From Acidisoma sp. L85 (GTDB lineage: Bacteria; Pseudomonadota; Alphaproteobacteria; Acetobacterales; Acetobacteraceae), in contig NZ_LMUQ01000061.1 of NCBI RefSeq assembly GCF_009765865.1, positions 458,022 through 522,021 of the forward strand: a stretch of 64,000 bases of DNA, written 5' to 3'. Shown piece by piece: positions 8,297-17,703 of this stretch (position 1 is the first letter of the stretch; the number at the start of each line of letters is the position of its first letter). The notes under the pieces were generated by a model, which saw only the letters and a list, made by a program, of their open reading frames with translations, did not search any database and was not told the DNA's origin. The translations under genes were made by a program, and so were the position numbers.

Positions 8297-9509
8297 TTTC
8301 GGCGTGATGCGCGCGCCGCGCGCAATTCTGTTCGGCGTAGGCGAAAGGCGCAGTGTTGGGCGGGTGGCTCGGCCGTTGGGGAAACGTGCCCTCATCTGCA
8401 CCGATCTTCGTTTCGGCGCGGATGCCGAGATGGCAACGCTTCGCGCCGCCCTGGACGAGGAAGGTGTGACAATCGAGATTTTCGACGGCACCGAGGCTGA
8501 GCTTCCGCTTGCGGGCGTTCTCGCTTGCCTTGAGGTCGCGCGGGATTTCGCGCCGGACATGGTGATCGGCGTCGGTGGCGGAAGCTGCCTCGACATGGCG
8601 AAGGTGGTCAGCTTGATGCTGAGCCATGGAGGGCCCGCCGAGAGTTTCTACGGCGAAAACCGAGTGCCCGGGCCGGTGCTTCCGGTCATCGCGATTCCGA
8701 CTACCTCCGGCACCGGATCCGAGGTAACGCCGGTGGCCGTGTTGGGGGATTCCAGCCGCGCGCTGAAGGTTGGGATTTCGAGTCCATATCTTATTCCGCA
8801 TACCGCGATTTGCGATCCCGAGTTGACTCTGTCGTGTCCGCCTGGACTGACGGCCATTGCCGGGGCGGATGCGATGACGCATGCCATCGAGTCATTCACG
8901 GCTATCCGACGGGAGTTTGAGCCGGGCCTTGCTATGGCGCGAGTGTTCGTCGGCAAGAATAGGTTGAGCGATCTGCACGCGCTGGCGGCGATTTCGGCGC
9001 TGTCGATCCATCTGCCTCGTGCGGTGGCGAATGGCGCTGATCTCGAGGCTCGGTCGGCGGTGATGTATGCGGCGATGCTGGCAGGGCTTGCCTTTGGAAA
9101 TGCCGGAACGGCGGCAGCGCATGCGATTCAATATCCAGTGGGCGCTTTGACCCATACCGCGCATGGGCTCGGTGTCGCTACTCTGATGCCCTATGTGATG
9201 GTCTTCAACCGGTCGGAGTGTGTGGCGGATTATGCCGAGATCGCCCGGGCGATGGGCGTTGTCGGCGATGATCCGGACACGCTCGCGGATGCCGCCGTGG
9301 TTGCGGTTTCGGATCTGTTCGACGGGATCCGCATTCCTAAGACGCTCGCGGAGCTTGGCGTGAAAACTGATCAACTCGATTGGATCGCGAGCCAATCGCT
9401 GCTCGCCGCGCGGCTTGTCACCAACAATCCGCGCCCGCTCGATCTAGAGGGTGTGCAATCCATCGTGCAAGCGTCCTTCGCCGGTGATCGGCCTTGGGCG
9501 AGTGCGTAG
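8286..9509 (+). CDS. Iron-containing alcohol dehydrogenase
   Basis: A 407-residue group III alcohol dehydrogenase. The N-terminal dinucleotide-binding part carries VIGVGGGSCLDMAKV and PTTSGTGSEVTPVAVL. The iron ligands appear as GADAMTHAIESF (Asp, His), AAAHAIQYPVG (His) and THTAHGLG (His). The segment FVGKNRLSDLHA plus DLEARSAVMYAAMLAGLAFGNAG resembles the ADHFE1/hydroxyacid-oxoacid transhydrogenase branch more than short-chain-alcohol enzymes, which fits pairing with a hydroxyacid dehydrogenase. The start is the GTG seven bases after AGGAG (8274-8278), inside the end of the preceding gene. Exact substrate not determinable. Confidence 0.87.
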   Translation: MADDFGVMRAPRAILFGVGERRSVGRVARPLGKRALICTDLRFGADAEMATLRAALDEEGVTIEIFDGTEAELPLAGVLACLEVARDFAPDMVIGVGGGSCLDMAKVVSLMLSHGGPAESFYGENRVPGPVLPVIAIPTTSGTGSEVTPVAVLGDSSRALKVGISSPYLIPHTAICDPELTLSCPPGLTAIAGADAMTHAIESFTAIRREFEPGLAMARVFVGKNRLSDLHALAAISALSIHLPRAVANGADLEARSAVMYAAMLAGLAFGNAGTAAAHAIQYPVGALTHTAHGLGVATLMPYVMVFNRSECVADYAEIARAMGVVGDDPDTLADAAVVAVSDLFDGIRIPKTLAELGVKTDQLDWIASQSLLAARLVTNNPRPLDLEGVQSIVQASFAGDRPWASA

Positions 9510-9537
9510 TTAAACTAGCTGAAACAGGGAGGGACAC

Positions 9538-10788
9538 ATGAAGAAGACCGAAGTTTTCCAGTCCGCGGAGACAGTGCCGAATAGCGATGGCCGCAGGGCA
9601 TTCTTGCAGAAGGGCGGACTGGCTAGCCTGGCTGTGGGCGGCTCAATGCTGGGATTGCTCGACGTGCCCCGGGCCTTTGCGGATACCGCCGATGCCACTT
9701 CGGTGGTTCCAAGCCTGCCGCCCGAGGTGCAGAAATATTACGAGATGGTCACCACCACGCCGCTCGGGCCGAGCATTTACCGTGACTTCAAACCGAAGAA
9801 GTCGGCGCCCTGGCTGATTGGCTATGCGAGTTCCTTTGGCGGCAATACCTGGCGCATCGGGGCGAGAACGGAACTGCAGGAGGTTCTGCTCCCCAAATAC
9901 AAGGCGGCCGGGCTGGTCAAGGATGTCATCACGACGGAGGCCAATCTGGATCTGTCGAAACAGATCCAACAGATCCGGCAGCTCGTCGACCAAGGCTGCG
10001 ACGCTATCATCACGATCGGTGCAGCCCATACCGCGCTGAATGGCGCCATCAAATATGCCTATGACCATGGCGTGCTCTTTGTGGCTCTCCAGGGTGGCGT
10101 GTCATCGCCTTACGCGCTGCAGGTCAGCGGCAATTATGCGCTCTGCGGAAAGTTGCAGGCTCAGGCGCTGGGTAAGCGGATGGGTGGCAAGGGCAAGGTG
10201 CTGATCGTTCAGGGCATTCCGCAGGCACAGGCGAGCAACGATTTCCAAAAGGGTCACGAGGCAGGCTTGAAGGAATATCCGGACATCAAAATCGCCGGAA
10301 CAGTTGCGGGCAACTGGGTGGACTCGGTGGCCAAGACCGCGGTGTTGCAGTTCCTCGCGACGCATCCGGCGGCGATCGGCGGGATCGCCGCGCAATCTCC
10401 GGGCGATCTCGGCGCGATGAGCGCATTGCAGCAGGCGGGACGGCCGATCGTGCCGATTACGGCCGGCGGAGAAATGGGTCCGCTCGCTTATTGGCGTGAC
10501 AATCCTGAATGGATCGACCTGACCTATCAGGGCTGGCCGCCCGGCAACGAAATGCAGGAGGGATGGGAGGTGATGCTGCGAACGCTGCAAGGCCAGGGGC
10601 CGAAGATCGCAAGCATCATGATCGGGCCGGGACCGATCACGCATGGCGACCTCGCCACTTTCCTGCCCCCCGGCACGACCACTTCCTCCAATGAATGGGT
10701 CTCGCCGCCGTACCAATCCTGGTTCCCGACCAAGACGATGGATATGTATTTCGAGCGGCCGGCTGATCCGTTGCAGGGAAAGGGCTGA
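9538..10788 (+). CDS. Sugar-type ABC transporter substrate-binding protein
   Basis: A 416-residue periplasmic-binding protein of the RbsB-like (type 1, Peripla_BP_4) family. The N-terminus has a twin-arginine-like export signal: GRRAFLQKGG followed by a hydrophobic stretch ending in PRAFA. After a long linker, the binding fold starts at WLIGYASSFGGNTWRIGARTE and continues with the QIQQIRQLVDQGCDAIITIG repeat. It is unusually long for the family (about 310-340 residues), with extra sequence at both ends. AGGGAGG precedes the ATG. It is the first transport gene of a complete importer and probably dictates the cluster's unknown substrate. Confidence 0.85.
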   Translation: MKKTEVFQSAETVPNSDGRRAFLQKGGLASLAVGGSMLGLLDVPRAFADTADATSVVPSLPPEVQKYYEMVTTTPLGPSIYRDFKPKKSAPWLIGYASSFGGNTWRIGARTELQEVLLPKYKAAGLVKDVITTEANLDLSKQIQQIRQLVDQGCDAIITIGAAHTALNGAIKYAYDHGVLFVALQGGVSSPYALQVSGNYALCGKLQAQALGKRMGGKGKVLIVQGIPQAQASNDFQKGHEAGLKEYPDIKIAGTVAGNWVDSVAKTAVLQFLATHPAAIGGIAAQSPGDLGAMSALQQAGRPIVPITAGGEMGPLAYWRDNPEWIDLTYQGWPPGNEMQEGWEVMLRTLQGQGPKIASIMIGPGPITHGDLATFLPPGTTTSSNEWVSPPYQSWFPTKTMDMYFERPADPLQGKG

Positions 10789-10802
10789 TCCTGAGCGAGG
10801 AT

Positions 10803-12383
10803 GTGACCACAATTGCCAAGCCGGGCGTCTCCCAGACGCCCGGTGCCGAGGTTGTGACGGTGCGTGCGGTCAGCAAGTCTTTCGGTGAGGCGCGCGCGCT
10901 GCGATCCTGCTCCTTCTCCGCCCGGGCCGGCGAGGTTCATGCGCTTGTCGGCGAGAATGGCAGCGGCAAGAGCACCATGGCGAAGCTTCTCGCGGGGGTA
11001 CTGCATCCGGACACGGGCAGCGTGACGGTGAATGGCGAACAGCCGATTAGTCCACACGTGGCGAAGGCCATGGGAATTGCCGTGGTTTTCCAGGAGATCC
11101 TTGTCGCCGAGGGCAGCACTGTGCTGGATAACCTGTTTCTCGGCGATGACGGGTTTTTCCGCGCGCGGCTGCCGCAGCGGGAGAAGCGCAAGCGGGCGCA
11201 GGATTTGCTGAACCGGCTCGTCGGGTCGGAAGTCGATCTCGACGCGAATGTGGATGAGCTGTCGCTCAATACGCGACAATGGATCGTCATCGCGCGGGCA
11301 TTGCTTGGCACGCCGCGCGTAGTCGTCTTTGACGAATCCACCGCGGCGCTAGATCATTCGAGTGTGGAGCGGTTTTTCGAGGTAGTGCGGGGTTTGAAGG
11401 ACTCTGGCGTTTGCGTGCTGATCGTCACTCATCGCATCCATGAACTGACCGCCATTTGTGACCGTGCCACGGTGCTGAGCGACGGGGCCGATGTTGGCAC
11501 GCTGGTGGGAGGGGAGATCACGGAGGCGAAGCTGTTGGAGATGATGCGCGGTAGGACGCAATCCGACGCGCCTTTGCGGCCCTCGCATCAGCTTGCGGCG
11601 CGCGGCACAAAGGTACACAAAGAAGAAGCGCTGGTGGCTGTCGGGGTTAGACTGACGCCCGACGCCGCTCCGATCGATTTTGCCATTCGCGCAGGCGAGA
11701 TCGTTGGCTTGGCTGGGCTTGAGGGCCATGGACAGGTCGAGTTTATTCAGGTCCTCACCGGCTTCAAGCGGCCTGTCGCGGGACAGATCCATGCCATTGC
11801 CGGTGGCGAAAGACACCCGATTGACTCCGCCAAATCAGCCGATCGCGCGAGGGTTGCCTATATTCCGGGGGACCGGAAGGCGGAGGGCTTGTTCCCCAAT
11901 CTGTCGGTGTTCGAGAATTTTGGAATTTCCCGTTACCGCCCGACAGCACGGGCGGGTTTCATCGACCGAGGCAAGGTCCAACGGATGTTTCTCGAGCAGG
12001 TCAAGGACCTCTCGATCCGCCTAGGCCGGTCCAATGCACCGATCAATTCGCTCAGCGGCGGCAACCAGCAGAAAGTCGTTATCGGCCGGTCATTGGCGGC
12101 GGCGCCCTTGGTGATCGCGCTGAACGATCCGACTCGCGGAGTCGATATCGGCGCGAAAAACGACCTCTACGTTCTGCTGCGCAGTCTCGCAGAGGAGGGC
12201 AAAGCCGTATTGTTTCTCTCCAACGAAATCGAGGAGTTCGTAGGACTCTGCGACAGGGTGGTGGTGTTCCGGCTGCAGAGCGTTTTCGGCACGCTCGAGG
12301 ACGGGGCGGTCACGAGTGATGGAGTGCTGGCGGCGATGTTCGGGTATAGCGATACTGAAGGACTAGATGGTGGCCGACGCTAA
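10803..12383 (+). CDS. Sugar-type ABC transporter ATP-binding protein (two ABC domains)
   Basis: A 526-residue tandem ATPase of the RbsA/XylG class. Domain 1 has Walker A GENGSGKSTMAK and Walker B VVVFDES, but its signature reads ELSLNTRQW, weaker than the usual LSVAxxQ. Domain 2, starting near residue 280, has a degenerate Walker A (GLEGHGQVEFIQ), normal for the class, and an intact LSGGNQQKVVIGR signature with LNDPTRGVDIGAK. It would energise import together with the two permeases downstream. The GTG start lies 15 bases after the binding-protein gene, and its end overlaps the first permease by 17 bases. Confidence 0.88.
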   Translation: MTTIAKPGVSQTPGAEVVTVRAVSKSFGEARALRSCSFSARAGEVHALVGENGSGKSTMAKLLAGVLHPDTGSVTVNGEQPISPHVAKAMGIAVVFQEILVAEGSTVLDNLFLGDDGFFRARLPQREKRKRAQDLLNRLVGSEVDLDANVDELSLNTRQWIVIARALLGTPRVVVFDESTAALDHSSVERFFEVVRGLKDSGVCVLIVTHRIHELTAICDRATVLSDGADVGTLVGGEITEAKLLEMMRGRTQSDAPLRPSHQLAARGTKVHKEEALVAVGVRLTPDAAPIDFAIRAGEIVGLAGLEGHGQVEFIQVLTGFKRPVAGQIHAIAGGERHPIDSAKSADRARVAYIPGDRKAEGLFPNLSVFENFGISRYRPTARAGFIDRGKVQRMFLEQVKDLSIRLGRSNAPINSLSGGNQQKVVIGRSLAAAPLVIALNDPTRGVDIGAKNDLYVLLRSLAEEGKAVLFLSNEIEEFVGLCDRVVVFRLQSVFGTLEDGAVTSDGVLAAMFGYSDTEGLDGGRR

Positions 12384-13398
12384 ATGGTCTGCCGGGCGAC
12401 TTATCCGGCAAAGGTCGCTGAGAACGCCGGTTATACTTCTTGTCATTCTGCTGGTCATCGCGGCATTTCACGGGCCGCACCTCTTCACATCGGATGGACT
12501 TGCAGGCGGCCTTGTCGGCGCCGCCCCGCTGATGCTCGCAACCCTGGCGATGACCCCTATTGCCATCGCCGGACCAGCGGGTGTGGATCTCTCGATCGGC
12601 CCGGCGATGACGCTGATAAATATCGCGATCGTGATGGGCCTGCCGGAAATCGGATTGTCGAGCCCGCTGGCCGTTTTTGCCTGCGCGATCGGGCTCGGCG
12701 TTCTGCTGCAAGTGGTGATGGGAACGCTGATCGCGGTGCTTCGGGTGAGCACGGTGGTCGTGACGCTCGCAGTCTATCTTGTGCTCGACGGCATGAACAG
12801 CGTGATCCTGCCACAGTCCGGCGGAACGGCTCCCGACTGGTTGGCGAGCTGGGGCTCGGCATCCACGATATTCTCGCTCGTTCTCTACGTGCCGCTCGCC
12901 GCTTTTGTCTTGTGGGCGCTGGTGTCTCGGACGACGTTTTTCCGCAATATTCGGCTGATGGGTGCAAATGACCGCACCGCCTTCGTCAGCGGTATCCCGC
13001 TGATCCCGACGCGGATCGGCGCGCATGTCGTCGCCGGTGTTTTCGTCGGCATCGCCAGCGTTATGTACACGGGGCTCATCGGCTCCGCCGATCCCACCGC
13101 CGGCACGCCTTATACTTTGAGCGCAGTTACGGCGCTTATCATTGGTGGCGCGAGCCTCGGCGGCGGCCATGCGAAGGGTTTGGGTTCCGTGCTTGGCGCG
13201 ATCGACATCTGGCTTATTTCCTATGTGCTTTCGACGTTTAATTTCGGGCTCGATGCAAGCTACTGGGTTCAGTTCACGACGGGAGCCGTGCTGGTCGCGT
13301 CTTTGATCGCGGGCGGACTCCTGACCGGCAGCTCCCGACCGCGGTTGGCTAGGTGGAGAAAGCGTCGGGGCGGCCAGGCCGAGCCAGGAGTTTCGTGA
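12367..13398 (+). CDS. Sugar-type ABC transporter permease (first subunit)
   Basis: A 343-residue inner-membrane protein of the BPD_transp_2 (RbsC-like) family with about eight to ten hydrophobic segments. The family landmarks GVDLSIGPAM (near 75), VVTLAVYLVLDGM and the cytoplasmic coupling region NIRLMGANDRTAFVSGIPL are visible, followed by ALIIGGASLGGGHAKGLGSVLGA. It overlaps the ATPase gene upstream and ends ATGA with the second permease, so stoichiometric expression is likely. It forms half of the membrane channel with the next gene. Substrate unknown. Confidence 0.85.
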   Translation: MVADAKWSAGRLIRQRSLRTPVILLVILLVIAAFHGPHLFTSDGLAGGLVGAAPLMLATLAMTPIAIAGPAGVDLSIGPAMTLINIAIVMGLPEIGLSSPLAVFACAIGLGVLLQVVMGTLIAVLRVSTVVVTLAVYLVLDGMNSVILPQSGGTAPDWLASWGSASTIFSLVLYVPLAAFVLWALVSRTTFFRNIRLMGANDRTAFVSGIPLIPTRIGAHVVAGVFVGIASVMYTGLIGSADPTAGTPYTLSAVTALIIGGASLGGGHAKGLGSVLGAIDIWLISYVLSTFNFGLDASYWVQFTTGAVLVASLIAGGLLTGSSRPRLARWRKRRGGQAEPGVS

Positions 13399-14375
13399 TG
13401 AGAGCGATAGTGGGGCAGCACGGTAGTAGTGTGATGGCGAGTGTCGTTCTCCTGGCACTCGTGGTGTTCGGTGCGGTTTCGATCGATGGATTCTGGTCGC
13501 TCATCAATCTGCGCTCCAGCCTGGTCTTCGCCTCGTTTCTTGGCGTGGCGACGGTCGGCCAGACACTTTGCGCATTGATCGGCGGCCTCGACTTGTCCAT
13601 CCCGTTTGTTGTCGGCGCCGCGAATGTCGGCTTGGTGAAGTTACTGAATGATGGCCTACCCTCCCCTGTCGGGATTGTGGTGGTCTTTGTTCTTGGGGCG
13701 TTGATCGGTGCCTTTAACGGCGTCCTGAGCCATCGTCTGCGCGGGCAATCGTTGGTGGTGACCTTGGGCGTCGGCAATGCGGTGTTGGGTCTGATACAGA
13801 TTCTCGTGAGCAGCGGCGGAAATTCCGGCATCTCGGGTGGTACGATTCAGGGCGCGGTGCCTCAATGGCTGCAGAGTTTCGCGACGGCCAATCACACAGT
13901 CGGCATCGCGCCTGCGGTTATCCTTTGGGCAGCGCTTGCGGCGCTGAACATTGTTCTGCTGCGTCGCACCTGGCTTGGTAGAAGCCTGTATGCTCTAGGT
14001 GGCAATCGAGTGGCAGCTGATCGCGTGCAGATATCGGGTCCATGGACCTGGACACTTGTTTTCGCCGCAAGTGGCGTGACCGCGGCGATGACCGGAGTTT
14101 TGCTGCTTGGTTATACCGGGAGCGGCTACGCGGGAGTTGGCGATCCTTATCTGTTCACCACCATCGCGGCCGTGCTGATCGGCGGAACCTCGCTGGTGGG
14201 TGGCCGCGGCGGCTACGGTCTGACTGTTCTCGGCGTGCTTATCCTGACGGTTCTGCAAACGATCCTGTCGGGCTACAGTCTCTCGTCATCTGCGCAAGAG
14301 GCGATCCTCGGGCTGCTGATCATTCCGGCTGTCGCGCTCTACGCCCGAAGCCCACATCCGCGCATGCAGATTTAG
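13398..14375 (+). CDS. Sugar-type ABC transporter permease (second subunit)
   Basis: A 325-residue BPD_transp_2 family membrane protein, paralogous to the upstream permease. Landmarks are the GLDLSIPFVVGAANVG segment, VVTLGVGNAVLGLIQ, LGRSLYALGGNRVAADR (coupling helix) and VLIGGTSLVGGRGGYGLTVLG. The start chosen is the ATG overlapping the preceding stop (ATGA), preceded by AGGAG at 7 bases; an ATG 45 bases upstream in frame would add a basic tail and lacks such a site. It is the last gene of the importer; a 180-base gap separates it from the lactonase. Confidence 0.85.
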   Translation: MRAIVGQHGSSVMASVVLLALVVFGAVSIDGFWSLINLRSSLVFASFLGVATVGQTLCALIGGLDLSIPFVVGAANVGLVKLLNDGLPSPVGIVVVFVLGALIGAFNGVLSHRLRGQSLVVTLGVGNAVLGLIQILVSSGGNSGISGGTIQGAVPQWLQSFATANHTVGIAPAVILWAALAALNIVLLRRTWLGRSLYALGGNRVAADRVQISGPWTWTLVFAASGVTAAMTGVLLLGYTGSGYAGVGDPYLFTTIAAVLIGGTSLVGGRGGYGLTVLGVLILTVLQTILSGYSLSSSAQEAILGLLIIPAVALYARSPHPRMQI

Positions 14376-14557
14376 CACGGCGTCTCGTGCGTTGCGGCTG
14401 ACGTTAAGCCGAACCCACTCGCAATTTCACCAGTCTTAGTCTGGAACTCCTGCTTTGTGGCTTGGATAGTCTTGACAATCTTCGAGCGTTGTCCCATAAG
14501 AGTTCGCTGCATTTGTTGCGAGAAAACATCAAAAATAAGTTCGGGGAGAATGGGAAG

Positions 14558-15463
14558 GTGACCGCCATCACGAACAGCGAGCGCTTTTACGAACTTGTGC
14601 CAAAAGGCGCGAAGGTCGAGCGTCTCGGCACAGGATTCACTTTCACCGAGGGGCCGGTCTGGAACCGCGCCGGCAAATTCCTCTTATTCAGCGATATGCC
14701 GGGCGACACTCGGCGGCGCTGGGATGCCGCGAAGGGGGTGACTGAGGTGGCGCGGCCCTCGAATAAGGGTAACGGCATGACCTATGAAGTCAGCGGTGAT
14801 CTGCTGATTTGCGAGCATGCGACCAGTAGCCTGATCAGACAGCGGACCGATGGGAGCCGTCAAACGGTCGCTTCCCATTTCGAGGGTAAGGAACTGAACA
14901 GCCCGAACGACGTTGTGGTCGCGTCGGATAAGAGTGTCTATTTCAGCGATCCGACATACGGGCGGATGCCGGTCTTCGGTGTTGAGCGCAAACAGGATCT
15001 TTCGTTCCAGGGTGTCTATCGCGTGCAACCCTCCGGCGAGAAACTCCAGCTGCTTGTCAATGACTTCAGCCAGCCGAATGGGCTTTGCTTCTCGCCGGAC
15101 GAATCGCTTTTGTATATCAATGACAGCACACACGCGCATATTCGGGTCTTCAAGGTCGCTGCTGACGGAACCATTGATAGTGGCGCGATCTTTGTGGACA
15201 AGGTTGGATCTGGAGCACTCGACGAGGGTATTCCCGACGGGATGAAGTGTGACGCCAACGGGAACGTCTACGTCACAGGGCCGGGTGGCGTTTGGGTTAT
15301 TAGTCCGCAAGCAGAAGTGCTCGGCCGGATCGAGGTTCCGGAGAATGTCGGAAACCTCAACTGGGGCGGCGATGAATGGAATACACTGTTCATTTGCGCA
15401 TCGACGTCTCTCTACAAGATCGATCTGAACGTGAGCGGCAACCGCCTTCCCTATATGACCTAG
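14558..15463 (+). CDS. SMP-30/gluconolactonase/LRE family protein
   Basis: A 301-residue six-bladed beta-propeller lactonase. The metal ligands of the family are present: Glu in FTEGPVWN, Asn in NSPNDVVV and Asp in PDGMKCDANGNVY. The pattern FSDMPGDTRRRWDAAKG and the C-terminal NLNWGGDEWNTLFI are typical. Such enzymes hydrolyse sugar lactones to aldonates, which fits a sugar-oxidising role for this cluster. The start is taken as GTG 14558 behind GGGGAG; the longer TTG form (14462) adds 32 unrelated residues. It is followed closely by a hydrolase and an amidase on the same strand. Confidence 0.85.
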   Translation: MTAITNSERFYELVPKGAKVERLGTGFTFTEGPVWNRAGKFLLFSDMPGDTRRRWDAAKGVTEVARPSNKGNGMTYEVSGDLLICEHATSSLIRQRTDGSRQTVASHFEGKELNSPNDVVVASDKSVYFSDPTYGRMPVFGVERKQDLSFQGVYRVQPSGEKLQLLVNDFSQPNGLCFSPDESLLYINDSTHAHIRVFKVAADGTIDSGAIFVDKVGSGALDEGIPDGMKCDANGNVYVTGPGGVWVISPQAEVLGRIEVPENVGNLNWGGDEWNTLFICASTSLYKIDLNVSGNRLPYMT

Positions 15464-15475
15464 GAGGAAGTGACG

Positions 15476-16099
15476 ATGGCGACAGAAGAAGCACTCCGGA
15501 TCAAACCATCTTCCGCGGCCCTGATCATCCAGGACATGCAGAATGACGTGATCGGCGAAGGAGGCGCATTCGCGGGCTCCGGCTCGCCAGCGCATGCGAA
15601 GAGCCAGAATGCGGTGGCCAATGTCGCGCGACTTGCGAAAGAGGCTCGCGCGCTCAACATCCCCGTCTTCCATATCCACTATATTGTCGAGGCCGGGGCG
15701 AAGGGGCTCAAACTCAATGCTCCGCTCTACAAGGGGATCAAAGAGGCGAATGCCGTCGTGCGCGGTAGCTGGGGTGCAGCGGCTGTTCCCGGGCTCGAAC
15801 CCCAGGAAGGCGACTTCATTGTCGAAAAAATGCGGATGAACGGCTTCTGCGGAACGAAGCTGGAAAGCCTGCTGCAAGGCTTCGGCGTTGAGACCGTCAT
15901 CATCACAGGCGCTTGGACCAATATGTCGATCGAGCACACCGCGAGGCATGCCGCGGATCTCGGCTACGAGGTCGTTGTCGCGAGCGACGGCACCTCGACG
16001 GTCAATGACGAATGGCAGCGTGCCGGGCTCAACTACGCCCTGACGAATGTCGGCCGGACGCCGACTTGTGCGGAGATCATCTCGGCGCTACGGGGATAA
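15476..16099 (+). CDS. Isochorismatase-fold hydrolase with Ser in the nucleophile position
   Basis: A 207-residue alpha/beta hydrolase of the isochorismatase/cysteine-hydrolase superfamily. The conserved Asp (IIQDMQND) and Lys (VEKMRMNGF) of the D-K-C triad are present. The segment that normally reads TNvCVExTAR is TNMSIEHTARHAADLGY, so the nucleophilic Cys is replaced by Ser. Substrates in the family include nicotinamide, carbamoyl-sarcosine, ureidoacrylate and isochorismate; none can be chosen here. The ATG is 8 bases after AGGAGG; a GTG two codons earlier is possible. The amidase next door suggests breakdown of an amide-bearing compound. Confidence 0.82.
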   Translation: MATEEALRIKPSSAALIIQDMQNDVIGEGGAFAGSGSPAHAKSQNAVANVARLAKEARALNIPVFHIHYIVEAGAKGLKLNAPLYKGIKEANAVVRGSWGAAAVPGLEPQEGDFIVEKMRMNGFCGTKLESLLQGFGVETVIITGAWTNMSIEHTARHAADLGYEVVVASDGTSTVNDEWQRAGLNYALTNVGRTPTCAEIISALRG

Positions 16100-16144
16100 G
16101 GACGAGGCGGAAGCAGAGTCTTGGCCTGAGCCGGAGCGCAGAGC

Positions 16145-17593
16145 ATGACAACGACTACACCGGATCTCCTCCGGCTCTATGCGGAAAGCGATGCGCTCCG
16201 GCTAGCTGAACTGGTCAAGACACGACAAGTTTCCTCGTCGGAACTTGTCGAGGCCGCCATCAGCACGATCGATTCACTCAATCCGAAATTGAATGCGGTG
16301 GTGATCGAGACTTTCGATCTCGCGCGTCAGATGGCGACGCAAGCCAGCGGCGGACCCTTCGCCGGTGTGCCGTTTCTGCTGAAAGATATCGGTTCGATGT
16401 GGGAGGGCACGCGGCTCACCGCCGGGCTCGCTTATCGCAAGGATTTTGTTTGCGGCTTCGACTCCGAAATGGTGCGGCGCATAAAAGCAGCTGGGTTTAT
16501 TCTCCTCGGCCGAACCAACGTTCCCGAGAATGGCTGGTGCATCGCTACCGAGCCAAGGCTCTATGGGCCAACGCTCAATCCTTGGAACACTGCGGTGACG
16601 CCCGGCGGGTCCAGCGGCGGCTCTGCGGCAGCCGTTGCGTCGCGCATGGTTCCCATTGCCGAGGGGACGGATGGCGGCGGGTCGATCCGCGTTCCCGCGT
16701 CCTGTTGCGGTCTGGTGGGCCTCAAGCCGTCGCGCGGGCGGATCACCTATGGACCGGCCGATGTCGAGATTTGGTTTGGCAGTGTGTTTTTCTTCGCGCT
16801 CACCCGCACCGTTCGCGACACCGCCGCGTATCTCGATGCGACTGCCGGTACGCTGCCGGGCGATCCCTATACCCCTCCACTGCCGGCCAAATCCTGGCTC
16901 GACGGTATCGGAGACCGCCCAAGGCGCCTCCGAATCGGGTTTACGCTGACGACGCCTTGGGGTCCCGAATTCGCACCGGAAGTGGCACGCGCGGTCAAGG
17001 AGACCGCCGTGCTGCTCGAAAGTTTAGGGCATAACGTCGAGGAATATGATCTTACGACCGATCTCGGATCGGCTTGGCTCGACTACAACCGGATGAATTC
17101 GGTGCAAACCGTACTGGAATTCGACGAACTCGCGAAAACCACCGGACGGCAGGTCGAAGAGTCGGATCTCGTGCCCTTGAATTGGTCAATGCTGGAGCGA
17201 GGGCGATCACTCTCCGCATCGGAATACGCGGCCAGCGTATCGGCCATTCGTAAGGCCAATCAGCGGATTCAGATGGAACTCCACCCCTATGACGTCTTCC
17301 TGACGCCGACGCTCACGCAGCTTCCGCGCCCCGTCGGCTATTGGGACATGAACGAAGCCGATTTCGATCGTTATAATGCCAAATGGACTGATGCCGCCTT
17401 CATGTTCGCCTTCAACCTGTCGGGCCTACCGGCAATGTCGGTGCCCGCGACCTGGACGGAGGAGCAAATTCCCGTCGGGGTGCAGTTTGTCGGCCGCTAT
17501 GGCGATGAGGCCACGATCCTTGGCCTTGCCGCACAGGTCGAGGAGGCGCGGCCCTGGCTGACACGGCGCCCCAGGGTCTGCGCCAACTTCTAG
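16145..17593 (+). CDS. Amidase (amidase signature family)
   Basis: A 482-residue serine hydrolase of the amidase signature family, which cleaves carboxamides to acid plus ammonia. The Ser-cisSer-Lys triad is visible: Lys in VPFLLKDIG (about residue 82), cis-Ser in PGGSSGGSAAAVAS, and the nucleophilic Ser in GTDGGGSIRVPASCCGLVGLKPS. Length and order are standard. It ends the rightward cluster and is probably co-transcribed with the isochorismatase-fold gene 45 bases upstream. Amide substrate unknown; it is not a GatA, since no gatB/C neighbours are present. Confidence 0.9.
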   Translation: MTTTTPDLLRLYAESDALRLAELVKTRQVSSSELVEAAISTIDSLNPKLNAVVIETFDLARQMATQASGGPFAGVPFLLKDIGSMWEGTRLTAGLAYRKDFVCGFDSEMVRRIKAAGFILLGRTNVPENGWCIATEPRLYGPTLNPWNTAVTPGGSSGGSAAAVASRMVPIAEGTDGGGSIRVPASCCGLVGLKPSRGRITYGPADVEIWFGSVFFFALTRTVRDTAAYLDATAGTLPGDPYTPPLPAKSWLDGIGDRPRRLRIGFTLTTPWGPEFAPEVARAVKETAVLLESLGHNVEEYDLTTDLGSAWLDYNRMNSVQTVLEFDELAKTTGRQVEESDLVPLNWSMLERGRSLSASEYAASVSAIRKANQRIQMELHPYDVFLTPTLTQLPRPVGYWDMNEADFDRYNAKWTDAAFMFAFNLSGLPAMSVPATWTEEQIPVGVQFVGRYGDEATILGLAAQVEEARPWLTRRPRVCANF

Positions 17594-17703
17594 GAGGCTT
17601 CGCCCCCGTCAGCAGATAGGCTATAGCGGTGCTCCGCGACGGGCGCGCCAGGGACAGAGCCACTTGTCTCCCGGCTTGAACCCTGCCGCCAGAACCAAGG
17701 AGG

